Positions 1-7,600 of a DNA stretch of 24,102 bases are shown in pieces. Origin of the DNA: a virus. The notes beneath the pieces were generated by a model. The model worked only from the letters and a program-made list of their open reading frames with translations. It did not search any database and had not been told where the DNA came from. The DNA lies in the IMG/VR virus record IMGVR_UViG_3300012920_009044, positions 1 to 24,102 of that record; one strand, given 5' to 3'. Position 1 is the stretch's first letter, and every line of letters starts with the position of its first letter. Position numbers and translations under genes: made by a program.

Positions 1-95
1 GAAACATTTAAATACCTTGCTGCTGCTCTGTTAGACTTAGTTTTATTCATAGCAGCCAAAATCATCTCTTTAGTTAATGGTTTTGGTCTAGGCAT
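1..95 (-). CDS. N-terminus of HTH-like phage protein (cut by window edge)
   Basis: An ATG at 95..93 overlaps the stop of the preceding gene (TAATG) and opens a frame that runs off the window, giving 31 complete codons. The visible protein begins MPRPKPLTKEMILAAM and continues with KSNRAAARYLNV. An arginine/lysine-rich start followed by an 'NRAAARYLNVS'-type helix looks like the first part of a helix-turn-helix, where residues 22-31 would be the helix that recognises repeated or DNA motifs. I recall similar N-termini on small proteins of marine T4-like phages, but this is family memory and not a search result. The function of the rest cannot be seen. The coupling to the upstream zinc-ribbon gene suggests co-translation. 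Confidence 0.6.
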   Translation of the reverse strand, partial: MPRPKPLTKEMILAAMNKTKSNRAAARYLNV

Positions 96-376
96 TAATC
101 TGGGTTTATTATGGTAAGGGGTCCTTGTAAATTATTATCTTCTTTATTTTCTTCTATTCTATCAAAATTAGGAGTATTTAATCCTTGATATTGTTCATAT
201 TGTTCTTGAGTTACAATTTGAATATCATTCCAAGTATGATCACCTGTACCATTTACAGTATTAATAACTCTATAAGGAGATGTATCAGAGCACCTGACAC
301 ATTTTTTGTATCCAAATTTTTCAAATCTTAACTTAGGCATATCGCCTTTACATTTTATACATTGTATCATTTCCAT
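95..376 (-). CDS. Small zinc-ribbon protein, conserved phage orphan
   Basis: A 93-residue protein with two CxxC pairs, C6-x2-C9 and C26-x2-C29, spaced as in a zinc ribbon, followed by a polar, probably disordered C-terminal half (many N, D, E, Q). There is no catalytic motif. The zinc ribbon suggests a nucleic-acid or protein-binding accessory role, and nothing more specific can be supported. A second ATG at residue 3 could be the true start. Neither has a clear Shine-Dalgarno, so the longer form is given. It follows the 144-residue orphan by 21 bases and its stop overlaps the start of the HTH-like gene to its left. Confidence 0.65.
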   Translation of the reverse strand: MEMIQCIKCKGDMPKLRFEKFGYKKCVRCSDTSPYRVINTVNGTGDHTWNDIQIVTQEQYEQYQGLNTPNFDRIEENKEDNNLQGPLTIINPD

Positions 377-397
377 AACTTATAATTACACAACTTC

Positions 398-832
398 TTA
401 AAAAGATGTAAGAGGAGGTTCATCTCCTGTTCTATATCTTCCTTTTATTTGTTTCCATAACTTTTGAGGAGTATCAAGAATATATTTTTTTCCATCTTCA
501 TCTTCTAAATACTCTATTTCTCCATTTTCATCTTTTCTATTAAAAACATACCAAATAATTAATTCAGTAGCTGATTCTCCATATAAAAATCTAAAACTAT
601 TTTCAACAACAAACCATAAACCATCATTTACTTTGTTTAAATCTATACCTGCTGTTTCATATACTTTATTTTCCATTTCAAATGTTTCATCTAACTTTTG
701 AATGAATAAACAAAATACCTTTTCTTCAGTAGCATCAATGTTATCTTTGATTTTTACTTCAGATCCTAATATTCCTTTAAATAAATTTTTTAAATCATCA
801 CCCCAAGGATCATTTATATCTTTTTTTGACAT
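398..832 (-). CDS. Hypothetical phage protein, 144 residues
   Basis: Function not recognised. The protein is acidic and soluble, with no signal peptide or membrane segment. The centre (about residues 37-100) is rich in aromatic residues and looks like a compact globular domain (FCLFIQKLDETF, LWFVVENSFRF, ELIIWYVF). The tail holds an acidic stretch (ENGEIEYLEDEDG) and then a basic helix (QKLWKQIKGRYR). It starts one base after the stop of the 52-residue gene upstream, so it is probably translated from the same message. Clean ATG, stop and tight spacing on both sides make it a credible gene. Confidence 0.6.
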   Translation of the reverse strand: MSKKDINDPWGDDLKNLFKGILGSEVKIKDNIDATEEKVFCLFIQKLDETFEMENKVYETAGIDLNKVNDGLWFVVENSFRFLYGESATELIIWYVFNRKDENGEIEYLEDEDGKKYILDTPQKLWKQIKGRYRTGDEPPLTSF

Positions 833-833
833 A

Positions 834-992
834 TTATACTTCTTCTACATTAAATAACTCTAAAAAATGTTCAATACTTAATTTCTTTTTAGATGCAGCT
901 TTTTCAATTGCCTTATGTTTTGTATTGGCTTTAATTTTTCCAACTGCTTCTTTAGATGAATCTGATATGAAATAGTATTTGTATTGGGTCAT
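834..992 (-). CDS. Small orphan protein, 52 residues
   Basis: A 52-codon frame fills exactly the space between the 111-residue and 144-residue genes. Its ATG (992..990) overlaps the upstream stop as ATGA, and its TAA (836..834) ends one base before the next ATG. The protein begins MTQYKYYFISDSSKE, has a lysine/alanine-rich middle helix (KHKAIEKAASKKK) and ends in an acidic amphipathic helix (EHFLELFNVEEV). No known domain is recognised. The perfect fit in a chain of overlapping genes, plus credible amino-acid composition, is the evidence that it is real. Its charge pattern would suit a small binding or adaptor protein, but that is only a guess. Confidence 0.6.
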   Translation of the reverse strand: MTQYKYYFISDSSKEAVGKIKANTKHKAIEKAASKKKLSIEHFLELFNVEEV

Positions 993-1324
993 AATTTATC
1001 TATTAATTTTTTTATTTGATTGCATTTTTCAAAATCTTCATCTTTAACATATGGTTCCATAACTTTATTTAATACACTTTTAAAGTTTTTTCTTTCTAGT
1101 TCTATAATTAAGGACAAATTAAATATATTGAAAATTTCTATCTTTTCCAAATTATTTTCTAAGGCAAACTCGATTTCCTCTAACGTACGTTTTAATATAA
1201 AAGATTTGAATTGATCACTTGAAGCTAATTCATCTAAATCTTTTTTAGTATTATAAGTAATTTCTATTGGAGTTACCTCTCTCTCTTTATCTTTATTCAT
1301 AGTAAGGTGTATTTGAGGGTTCAT
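989..1324 (-). CDS. Hypothetical phage protein with UVR-like C-terminus
   Basis: A 111-residue, mostly helical protein. The last 15 residues (DFEKCNQIKKLIDKL) resemble the UVR helical-hairpin motif of UvrB/UvrC, which is a protein-protein contact element; one such motif does not imply excision repair. The rest (DLDELASSDQFKSFIL, then two charged helices) is unrecognised. I have the impression of related orphans in marine T4-like phages but cannot verify it. Its stop overlaps the 52-residue gene's ATG (ATGA). It lies 12 bases after the last glycan-cassette gene, so it marks the left border of that cassette. Confidence 0.55.
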   Translation of the reverse strand: MNPQIHLTMNKDKEREVTPIEITYNTKKDLDELASSDQFKSFILKRTLEEIEFALENNLEKIEIFNIFNLSLIIELERKNFKSVLNKVMEPYVKDEDFEKCNQIKKLIDKL

Positions 1325-1336
1325 GTTATAAATATT

Positions 1337-2074
1337 TTAAAAAATTTCTCTATAAAAATTATTATTAGGAATCATTATGTTATTTATATCATTTGCTATC
1401 TTTCTAAAATAATCTTGTCTATCTTTTCCACTAATTGGGTAATTAACTGTTAAATTGTCTTCCCTAATGTATGCTATATAAAGACATTCAATATGGTCTT
1501 GTAGTATATCTTCTTTTTTATTAGTTTGAATCCAAGCTTGTAATCTCCATAAATAATCAGTATCCCCTGAGAATTTAGTATTATCAAAATACCCTATAGT
1601 ATCAAAAGCTTTTCTAGTGTAAAACGCAATGCCATCACTAGGATGTATTCTTGGTTTCCCATTTTCAATGTCTACTTCTCCTGTTGAATAATGAACTCTT
1701 GCAGCTGTAGTTTTTGATCCTATTATTTTTGGGTTATCTTTAAAAAATTTAATAAGTTTTTCAAACCTTTCAACATCTGATACATCATCCCCATCATGGA
1801 TAGTGAAATAATCCCATTCTTTATCTGCAAATAGTTCTAATCCTCTATTTCGGGTGTAATAGCATCCTCTATTTTTATCATTTTTTAATACAGTTACATT
1901 ATTTAGATGTTCATATGATTTTGCTATTTTGTATGAATTATCAGTAGAACAATCATCAATTAAAACTAATTCAAAATTTTTATAGGTTTGTTGAAGAACA
2001 CTTTCAATTGCACCTTCTAAATATTTTTCTACATTATATATAGGGATTATTACTAGTATTTTTTTATTATGCAT
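1337..2074 (-). CDS. GT2-family glycosyltransferase (GT-A fold)
   Basis: Predicted to transfer a sugar from a nucleotide-sugar donor to an acceptor. The 245-residue protein shows the whole GT-A layout: the entry strand IIPIYNVEKYL (residues 9-19), the nucleotide-binding IDDCSTDNS (39-47), the metal-binding DxD-type motif DGDD (94-97), and the acidic motif GDTD followed by a tryptophan (170-176) at the place of the usual catalytic-base ED motif. Family knowledge gives the fold and the inverting mechanism but not the sugar. There is no membrane segment, so it should act in the cytoplasm. It overlaps the upstream transferase gene by 8 bases and is the last gene of the cassette. Confidence 0.88.
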   Translation of the reverse strand: MHNKKILVIIPIYNVEKYLEGAIESVLQQTYKNFELVLIDDCSTDNSYKIAKSYEHLNNVTVLKNDKNRGCYYTRNRGLELFADKEWDYFTIHDGDDVSDVERFEKLIKFFKDNPKIIGSKTTAARVHYSTGEVDIENGKPRIHPSDGIAFYTRKAFDTIGYFDNTKFSGDTDYLWRLQAWIQTNKKEDILQDHIECLYIAYIREDNLTVNYPISGKDRQDYFRKIANDINNIMIPNNNFYREIF

Positions 2075-2783
2075 TTTTAACTGTTCTCCAACCCTTTTTA
2101 ATTTGTTCTTTAACTATATAATTTCTTAATGGTGTATGGTTTGTTTTTTTAAATGAGGCCTTATCATCATCACCAAATTCTCTTACTGTACTCCCCCATA
2201 TTTCTTGGTTATTAATAGGATGAGGTGGAACTATAGTTTTAATATTTCCATATTTTTGACATAAATAAGAAAATTGCATATCTTCCCCATTATCCCAAGA
2301 AATAGGTTCTTCATACCACATATACTTTAACCACTCTTTTTTTAAAAACCAAGCATGACCTACTAAGTCAACCTCATAGGGTTCTTCATTATTAATTCCA
2401 TGTGCCCAACCTACTTTATAATGGTCTTGATAATTGTCAGAATTTACTACAACTCCTGAGCATCCTAATATTCCTGGGTTAGTTTCCATTGTTTTTAAAC
2501 AACTTTCAAACCATTTGGGGCCTGGGATTGTATCATCATCAAAAAAAGCTACATATTCTGTTTGAGCTAGTAAAGCAAAAGCAAACCTTCCATGAAATTT
2601 ATAATTATGGTTATTTGTTGATACCTTTACTCCTAAACCTGATAAATCATATTGAGGTTCATTTTCAGGTTTATTATACCATACCCAAATATCATTGGAT
2701 TTCACGGTTTGGTTTTGAATTGATTCTATTTGTTTCTCTAAGTATTCAGGCCGTTTATAGCAATTTAATACAACTGTAATCAT
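2067..2783 (-). CDS. GT2-like glycosyltransferase
   Basis: A 238-residue GT-A-type transferase that is clearly not a close copy of its neighbour. The entry strand is VVLNCYKRPEYL (residues 4-15), the metal site FDDDT (81-85), and the late acidic motif WDNGED (163-168) fits the catalytic-base region. The sequence after FDDDT (PGPKWFESCL) is typical of a group that transfers hexoses in surface-glycan clusters. Donor and acceptor are unknown. Its ATG overlaps the stop of the epimerase gene (ATGA), so it should be made together with that enzyme, which suggests ManNAc or a derived sugar as a possible substrate (inference). Confidence 0.85.
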   Translation of the reverse strand: MITVVLNCYKRPEYLEKQIESIQNQTVKSNDIWVWYNKPENEPQYDLSGLGVKVSTNNHNYKFHGRFAFALLAQTEYVAFFDDDTIPGPKWFESCLKTMETNPGILGCSGVVVNSDNYQDHYKVGWAHGINNEEPYEVDLVGHAWFLKKEWLKYMWYEEPISWDNGEDMQFSYLCQKYGNIKTIVPPHPINNQEIWGSTVREFGDDDKASFKKTNHTPLRNYIVKEQIKKGWRTVKNA

Positions 2784-3751
2784 ATTATACTTTTTATTTT
2801 AAAACTAGATTTACCATCTCCATAAGGACATGATGCATCAATATAATAATTTTCTATTAATTTTCCAAATTCAGATTCTAGTTTGTTAGGAGAAGAACAT
2901 AAATGTAAATGTCCTGTTTCTATAGCTTCAGGACGTTCTGTTGTTTCCCTACATACTATAACTTTTTTATTGAAGAAACTACCTTCTTCTTGTAGTCCCC
3001 CACTATCACTTATAACTAATTTACATTTAACTAATATATCTAATAATTCAGGATGTGATAAAGGTTTTACTACATTTATATTTTTAAGTAAATGTTTATG
3101 TTTTTGAACATTTGGGTTAGGGTGTAGAGGTAAAATAAATTCTAAATCAGGATTATTTTTAGCTAATTTGTCAACTTCTTTAAACCATTGATCCATCCAA
3201 TGATGATTTTCTCTTCTGTGTAAAGTGATTAATACTTTATTAGTGTATTCACATTTATCTTTATAAGGTAATAAATTATCTAACACTGTATTTCCTACTA
3301 TATAATTTATACCATTTGTTTTTTCTTTATATAAGTTATCAGATGATAATTGGGTTGGACAAAAATTTACATCTGATATTCTTGATATCATTTGTCTGTA
3401 TCCTTCTTCAGGATAAGGATGATCTAAATTATAACTCCTAAGACCTGCTTCTAAGTAATAAATTTTCTTTTTTCTATTAAAAGCGGCTACGGCACAGGCA
3501 AAGGCAGATGCTGTATCTCCTTGTACTAATACTGAATCAAATTTTCCTTCAGGAAATTGAAGAAGACAATCACTAATTAATTGGTCTAATCTATTAGAAT
3601 TGTTTCCAATAGTTATTTTATAATCTACTGGAATGTCTTTAAGTAAATCTGGGTGTTGACCTGTAAATAAAAGTTGATAGTTATCTAATACTTTTATTAA
3701 AGGTCTAATTTTAAGCCATTCTGGGCGGGTTCCAAAACAAAGTAACATCAT
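2780..3751 (-). CDS. wecB: UDP-N-acetylglucosamine 2-epimerase (WecB-like)
   Basis: Predicted to interconvert UDP-GlcNAc and UDP-ManNAc in the cytoplasm. The order of family motifs is intact: FGTRPEWLK (residues 6-14), QGDTASA (77-83), EAGLRS (100-105) followed by PYPEEGYR (111-118), HRREN (177-181), LHPNP (208-212) and SDSGGLQEE (247-255). Further on, a TERPE segment matches the UDP-binding part of the fold. At 323 residues it is shorter than the roughly 370-380 usual for bacterial WecB. The missing length seems spread over loops, and no key motif is absent. It overlaps both neighbours by ATGA. ManNAc-type sugars are common in bacterial surface polysaccharides, so this is a supply enzyme for the nearby transferases. 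Confidence 0.9.
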   Translation of the reverse strand: MMLLCFGTRPEWLKIRPLIKVLDNYQLLFTGQHPDLLKDIPVDYKITIGNNSNRLDQLISDCLLQFPEGKFDSVLVQGDTASAFACAVAAFNRKKKIYYLEAGLRSYNLDHPYPEEGYRQMISRISDVNFCPTQLSSDNLYKEKTNGINYIVGNTVLDNLLPYKDKCEYTNKVLITLHRRENHHWMDQWFKEVDKLAKNNPDLEFILPLHPNPNVQKHKHLLKNINVVKPLSHPELLDILVKCKLVISDSGGLQEEGSFFNKKVIVCRETTERPEAIETGHLHLCSSPNKLESEFGKLIENYYIDASCPYGDGKSSFKIKSII

Positions 3752-4176
3752 TTATATTCTTTTATTAAATCGCTACAAATAGCATAACAATTATTTAAAT
3801 TACCTTTATATCCAAGCTCGGGCAATACACATATACTATTATAATATAAGGTACTTTTAGGATGAGTCCAAATAAACCCTCTAGAAGTTAGAGTATAACC
3901 ATCATTTTCATGCCAAAATGAATGAATATCCTTTCTTAATCTCATGTAGTATAATGCATCTCCATTTTTAGCGTGGCACCAAAGTTTATTATTGACAAGA
4001 TATTCTATATTAATTTTATATTTAGGGTTATCATGTCCTAGAAAAAACCCATTATCATACCAAACATCAACTTCGACGTCATAACCCAATTCAATAGCAC
4101 GATTTATATATTTAGGTGAATTTTCTAAATCAGGTTGTTTTCCATTAATATTACCTCTATGCGCTATAAATTTCAT
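3748..4176 (-). CDS. Short GDPD-like phosphodiesterase domain
   Basis: The start is that of the glycerophosphodiester phosphodiesterase (PI-PLC-like) fold: AHRG (residues 5-8), ENSP (18-21), EVDVW (35-39, the ExD metal ligands) and LGHD (46-49, second catalytic His). So both catalytic histidines and the acidic ligands are present. The protein has 142 residues against about 230-250 for a usual GDPD, so the barrel cannot be complete in the ordinary form. The second half (KLWCHAKN, HSFWHEND, YTLTSRGFIW) reads as a conserved mini-family I associate with glycan gene clusters, not as decay. Possible roles are hydrolysis of a phosphodiester in a glycan or removal of glycerol-phosphate. No signal peptide is visible. 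It abuts its FkbM neighbour (TAA directly followed by ATG). Confidence 0.7.
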   Translation of the reverse strand: MKFIAHRGNINGKQPDLENSPKYINRAIELGYDVEVDVWYDNGFFLGHDNPKYKINIEYLVNNKLWCHAKNGDALYYMRLRKDIHSFWHENDGYTLTSRGFIWTHPKSTLYYNSICVLPELGYKGNLNNCYAICSDLIKEYK

Positions 4177-4794
4177 TTATTTATTTTTTATATAAAAAGC
4201 GTCTCCCCAAGTTCCCCCAGCCCATGAAGTTTCCACTCTATTAAATTGATATTGGTTTAAATAATCATCAAGTTCATTAATCATTCCGCAGTTTTCATAA
4301 ACCTCCGCTCTGTTAACTTCAGTCATTATAACATCTATATTATTTAATAAGTTAGATGCTCCCTTAAGTACTTCATATTCATACCCTTGACAGTCCATAT
4401 ATAAAAAATTATATTTATCTTTTTCAATAATTACGTCATCTAGTCTAACAAGATCTACTTCAACTTCGTTTTCAAACCTAATATGTCGATATTGATCTAA
4501 ATGTAATTTAGGTTTAAGTATGGAACTGGAACCTTGATTATAATTATCAACATACATAGTAACTTTTTTAGTATCATTACCTAATGCTTTATTAATTAGT
4601 TTAATATTTTCATTGTTTGGTAACTTTGACTCCATTATTTGAAAAACTTCGGGTTGAGGTTCAAACCAAACTTGATTATTAATACCTAACTCTAAGTAGG
4701 TATTATATTCTTCTCCATAATGGCCTCCACAATGAATTGCACCATTAATATTTAGGTTATATTTTTTAACTATACCTTTTAGATCTAAAATCAT
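4177..4794 (-). CDS. FkbM-family methyltransferase (1 of 3)
   Basis: A SAM-dependent O-methyltransferase of the FkbM type, 205 residues. Motif I is HCGGHYGEE (residues 21-29), the strand-2 acidic residue lies in WFEPQPE (43-49), and the family signature DCQGYEYEVLKGA (134-146) holds the acidic and glycine residues that define FkbM. FkbM enzymes of surface-glycan clusters methylate sugar hydroxyls, and the acceptor here is unknown. It follows the second FkbM gene by 3 bases. The three FkbM proteins in this window differ strongly from each other, so they are probably separate acquisitions with different targets and not recent duplicates. Confidence 0.85.
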   Translation of the reverse strand: MILDLKGIVKKYNLNINGAIHCGGHYGEEYNTYLELGINNQVWFEPQPEVFQIMESKLPNNENIKLINKALGNDTKKVTMYVDNYNQGSSSILKPKLHLDQYRHIRFENEVEVDLVRLDDVIIEKDKYNFLYMDCQGYEYEVLKGASNLLNNIDVIMTEVNRAEVYENCGMINELDDYLNQYQFNRVETSWAGGTWGDAFYIKNK

Positions 4795-4797
4795 ATC

Positions 4798-5532
4798 TTA
4801 AATATTTTTATTAACATAAATAGCATCTACTTCAGTATTCCCTCCTACTAGGGTAGAACTTATACATTTAAAATCAGAAAGAATAAGATCTAATTCAGGC
4901 TTAATAATAGCTCCTTCATATAAAGGAACATTCCCTACTTCTGTATTTATAACTTGGATTGAGTTTAAATACTTACCAAAACTTTCAAATACTATTTTTT
5001 CGGCCCCTTGAACATCTACCCAAGCAATATCTATTTTTTTAATGTTTTTTTCTTGTAACCATTCAGATAATACAATTGAATCTACTTCAACTTCTTTTTG
5101 TAACCAACTTCTACTTCTATGATGGTTTGTAGTTTTTAATAAAGAACTAGCCCCTATATTACCATTATATACTTCATAAAATTTAGTGGCACCTTTACTA
5201 TTATTACAAGCATAATTATAAACTTCTATGTTTTTGATATTTTTTACATTATTAGCAGTATAATCAAAACTACTTTTAACAGGTTCAAATGTATATACTT
5301 TAGCATTTGGGAACCATCTATTAAATTCTAAACTTTGACATCCGTCTCTAGAACCTATATCTAATATAACTTCAACTTTTGAAAAATCAATAATAGGCGT
5401 AATTATATCTATAAGAGGTTTTGTTAATATTCTAGTGCATAACCCATCCTGGTTGCTAAAAGCACCATTTTTAAATTCCTCTTCAGTAAATGAATTTTTA
5501 GTTATTTCTTTATTTTTATTTATTAATTCCAC
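4798..5532 (-). CDS. FkbM-family methyltransferase (2 of 3)
   Basis: A 244-residue SAM-dependent methyltransferase. Motif I is LDIGSRDGCQS (residues 57-67), the strand-2 acid lies in FEPVK (82-86), and the FkbM signature is WVDVQGAEKI (171-180). An N-terminal stretch of about 50 residues precedes the Rossmann fold. The start is GTG (5532..5530). No in-frame ATG lies close downstream and the GTG is one base after the stop of the WavE-like gene, so it fits translational coupling. The likely role is O-methylation of a glycan residue or nucleotide-sugar product made by the neighbouring enzymes. Confidence 0.83.
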   Translation of the reverse strand: MELINKNKEITKNSFTEEEFKNGAFSNQDGLCTRILTKPLIDIITPIIDFSKVEVILDIGSRDGCQSLEFNRWFPNAKVYTFEPVKSSFDYTANNVKNIKNIEVYNYACNNSKGATKFYEVYNGNIGASSLLKTTNHHRSRSWLQKEVEVDSIVLSEWLQEKNIKKIDIAWVDVQGAEKIVFESFGKYLNSIQVINTEVGNVPLYEGAIIKPELDLILSDFKCISSTLVGGNTEVDAIYVNKNI

Positions 5533-5533
5533 T

Positions 5534-6127
5534 TTATTTAATTTTTATTTTATTTACATATGTTGAGTCTGTATTATATGTTGATAGTTTAATATTACGT
5601 TTAATCCAAAATAAATCATTATCTTTATTTAAATTTTTACCAAAGAAGTTAAATTTTTCTATGGGGAAATTTTTTAATATATGGTTAGTTAGTAATTCTT
5701 CAGAATATTCTCCTACTGTTTTTGATAAAGACCAACATTGTAACATATCATCTGTTTCACCTTCCATTATATAATCCACAAAATAACCATACCTATGGGT
5801 ATGCCAAAAAATAAAATTTAAATTATCTTTGAATAACAAAAGAAATTTAGATAAATTAAGAGGAATTATGTCACTCCTACATTTAATTACCCTATCATAA
5901 CCTAATTCTTTGGCTTTTAGTATTCCCTGTAATGTGCTTTTTTTTTGTAAGGCTAGGTTATATGTACCCTTATCTTTAGGTATTTCTGAAAACACACAAG
6001 TATCATTTTTAGTGTATTTGTTTTCTTCGCCTACCCAAGTAGACCAAATTATATCTATGCCTTTCCAAGCTTCTTTAAGCTCAGACACATAATTTGAAGG
6101 GCCTTGTATTATAACTGCTCTTTCCAT
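5534..6127 (-). CDS. WavE-like glycosyltransferase
   Basis: A 197-residue protein matching the WavE lipopolysaccharide-synthesis family in motif order: IIQGPS (residues 6-11), IIWSTWVGEE (26-35), a QKKST/ILKAKELGYDR block, and IKCRSDIIP (82-90), where the RSD supplies the acidic residue expected at the metal/nucleotide site. WavE was named from the Vibrio cholerae LPS core locus, and its members are glycosyltransferase-like with poorly defined chemistry. The C-terminal half is unassigned. It is soluble, with no membrane helix. It starts 12 bases after the cupin gene, so it is part of the same message. Confidence 0.7.
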   Translation of the reverse strand: MERAVIIQGPSNYVSELKEAWKGIDIIWSTWVGEENKYTKNDTCVFSEIPKDKGTYNLALQKKSTLQGILKAKELGYDRVIKCRSDIIPLNLSKFLLLFKDNLNFIFWHTHRYGYFVDYIMEGETDDMLQCWSLSKTVGEYSEELLTNHILKNFPIEKFNFFGKNLNKDNDLFWIKRNIKLSTYNTDSTYVNKIKIK

Positions 6128-6139
6128 GTTATTTTCTTA

Positions 6140-6469
6140 TTATTTAACATTTATAATGTACTTGTCTTTTGGTTTATTTTTTGTTTTTACACAAACTATT
6201 TTACAGTCTTCTAAAAATTCTTGGTCAGATATTTCATAAGGTTCAATTGTAAATATATCTCCTGAAACTAATGTTTTACCATGCATGGTCATTTTTCCTT
6301 CAATTAAAACATTTACCTCTGTAATTTCTTTATGATAGTGCCATTCCCATTTTTCTCCTTTTGGATGTACTCTATAACATACCTCAACTTCACTATTTTT
6401 GTATGCAGAAGGTTCAAAATTACCAAAGAACCACCCTTGTTTCATATCCTTTAACTTAAATATTCTCAT
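6140..6469 (-). CDS. Single-domain cupin protein
   Basis: A 109-residue one-domain cupin. The metal-binding motif is G38-x5-H44-x-H46-x4-E51 (WEWHYHKEITE), and the second cupin motif around SGDIFTIEP lacks an obvious histidine, so metal binding may rest on three ligands. Members of this superfamily in sugar clusters act as sugar isomerases/epimerases or as binding modules. Which one applies here cannot be told. The start is taken at ATG 6469, which overlaps the preceding TAA as TAATG. A frame extension seven codons longer (to 6490) would overlap the neighbour by 22 bases and adds no domain sequence. Coupling to the nucleotidyltransferase-HAD gene suggests both work on the same sugar. Confidence 0.8.
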   Translation of the reverse strand: MRIFKLKDMKQGWFFGNFEPSAYKNSEVEVCYRVHPKGEKWEWHYHKEITEVNVLIEGKMTMHGKTLVSGDIFTIEPYEISDQEFLEDCKIVCVKTKNKPKDKYIINVK

Positions 6470-7569
6470 TACAATCCATATTTTTCCCAATCTGTTTCGT
6501 TGAATCCACTGTTCGTTACAACATTAATTGACAACGCCCTATCAAATGAGACCTGTGTTATTTTATCGTTAATTAAAATTCTATTACCATTACCTACCCC
6601 CATAATTAATTGATCATAGGGTATTGCTAATTCTTCTAAAAATTTTTCAGTGACTTTTCTAGCTGATTCTTTTCTTCCAGTCATGAGAATGATTTTATGA
6701 CCCGTAGAATCCCATTCATCTATTTTTTCCCTAACGCCTGGTAGTATTTCGGGTTTTTCATTTAATCTAGAGTACTTATGAATATGCTTAAGTATTGTTC
6801 CATCAATATCACAAATTAATGTTTTCAGCTTATCTTTATTATATTCTCTTTTTCTTCCTATATATAAGTTCAAATCACTTGGTGTTCCTACTGGGATATA
6901 TTGATTTTCTCCTAGATGATAAACTTTTATATCTTTACCCTTTTTTATTAAAGAGTTATATGTTGGAGCTACATAGTATTCATTCTTATATCTTATATCG
7001 TTTTTTATCATATCTTCAACAGAATCTACAAAGTCAGAACCTTTCTTCCAATAATGTAAGCCTATTAATGCAGTATCTGATATAACATCTTTTTCTACTA
7101 TCTTTTTAGCTTTATCGTTTTCTCCTAATTCTACAAAACTATTTTTTGGATCTTTTGAGGTATATGTCACAACTGCTCCATCCATCTTTCCCTTAATAAA
7201 ATTCTTAAAAAGAGTAGAGTCCCATTCCATTAACTGATCACAATTTGTGATTATTAATTCATCAGAATTATTTATATAATCTTTTGCTATTAGACAAGTT
7301 TCAGCAGAACCATTTGTTATTTTATCTATTTCTAATATTATACAATTTGGAGATATTTCTTTGAGGGTCTTTCTTAACTTTTTATTGTTAGAATCATTTT
7401 CGTATTTTCTGGTAACGAAAATATGCCTTCCTTCTAAATTTAATGTTGACATAGCCTGTTTAATCATTGGTTCACCATCTACTTCTATTAAAGGTTTTGG
7501 AACCTCATACCCATTAATTTTGAACCTCGACCCTTCCCCAGCCATTGGTATTAATATATTTAATTTCAT
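6469..7569 (-). CDS. Nucleotidyltransferase-HAD phosphatase fusion
   Basis: Two enzymes in one 366-residue chain. Residues 1-240 are a sugar-phosphate nucleotidyltransferase: AGEGSRF (10-16), PKPL (24-27), GSAET (87-91), metal-site NCDQ (109-112) and NEYYVAP (196-202). Residues 248-366 are a HAD phosphatase: nucleophile motif DIDGT (254-258), motif II MTGR (296-299) and a late LINDK motif. The likely scheme is dephosphorylation of a sugar bisphosphate plus NTP-dependent activation, as in heptose or KDO pathways where these activities are separate proteins; the real sugar is unknown. The start at 7569 is chosen because GGAG lies nine bases upstream and the protein then begins MKLNILIPMAG, as family members do. 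A start at 7584 would bury that site. Confidence 0.85.
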   Translation of the reverse strand: MKLNILIPMAGEGSRFKINGYEVPKPLIEVDGEPMIKQAMSTLNLEGRHIFVTRKYENDSNNKKLRKTLKEISPNCIILEIDKITNGSAETCLIAKDYINNSDELIITNCDQLMEWDSTLFKNFIKGKMDGAVVTYTSKDPKNSFVELGENDKAKKIVEKDVISDTALIGLHYWKKGSDFVDSVEDMIKNDIRYKNEYYVAPTYNSLIKKGKDIKVYHLGENQYIPVGTPSDLNLYIGRKREYNKDKLKTLICDIDGTILKHIHKYSRLNEKPEILPGVREKIDEWDSTGHKIILMTGRKESARKVTEKFLEELAIPYDQLIMGVGNGNRILINDKITQVSFDRALSINVVTNSGFNETDWEKYGL

Positions 7570-7578
7570 TAAATTTTT

Positions 7579-7582
7579 CTCC
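7579..7582 (-). promoter_or_regulatory. Ribosome binding site GGAG deciding the fusion-gene start
   Basis: GGAG on the minus strand with nine bases (AAAAATTTA) before the ATG at 7569. This is one of very few textbook Shine-Dalgarno sites in the window. It decides between the ATG at 7569 and the one at 7584, which overlaps the site itself. Confidence 0.6.
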
Positions 7583-7600
7583 ATATTTCTCTTGTTGATG

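Noticed and set aside
6470-6490. Longer cupin start at 6490
   Set aside because: It adds seven residues read through the end of the fusion gene. The ATG at 6469 gives a TAATG overlap and begins at the conserved part.
6795-7085. Plus-strand frames of 60-105 codons (here and at 2489, 2883, 5910, 7361, 8903, 14165, 16078, 18472, 18952, 19648, 21126, 21965)
   Set aside because: All are opposite well-supported minus-strand genes, with compositions rich in L, F, S and I as expected from reading A/T-rich coding sequence backwards.
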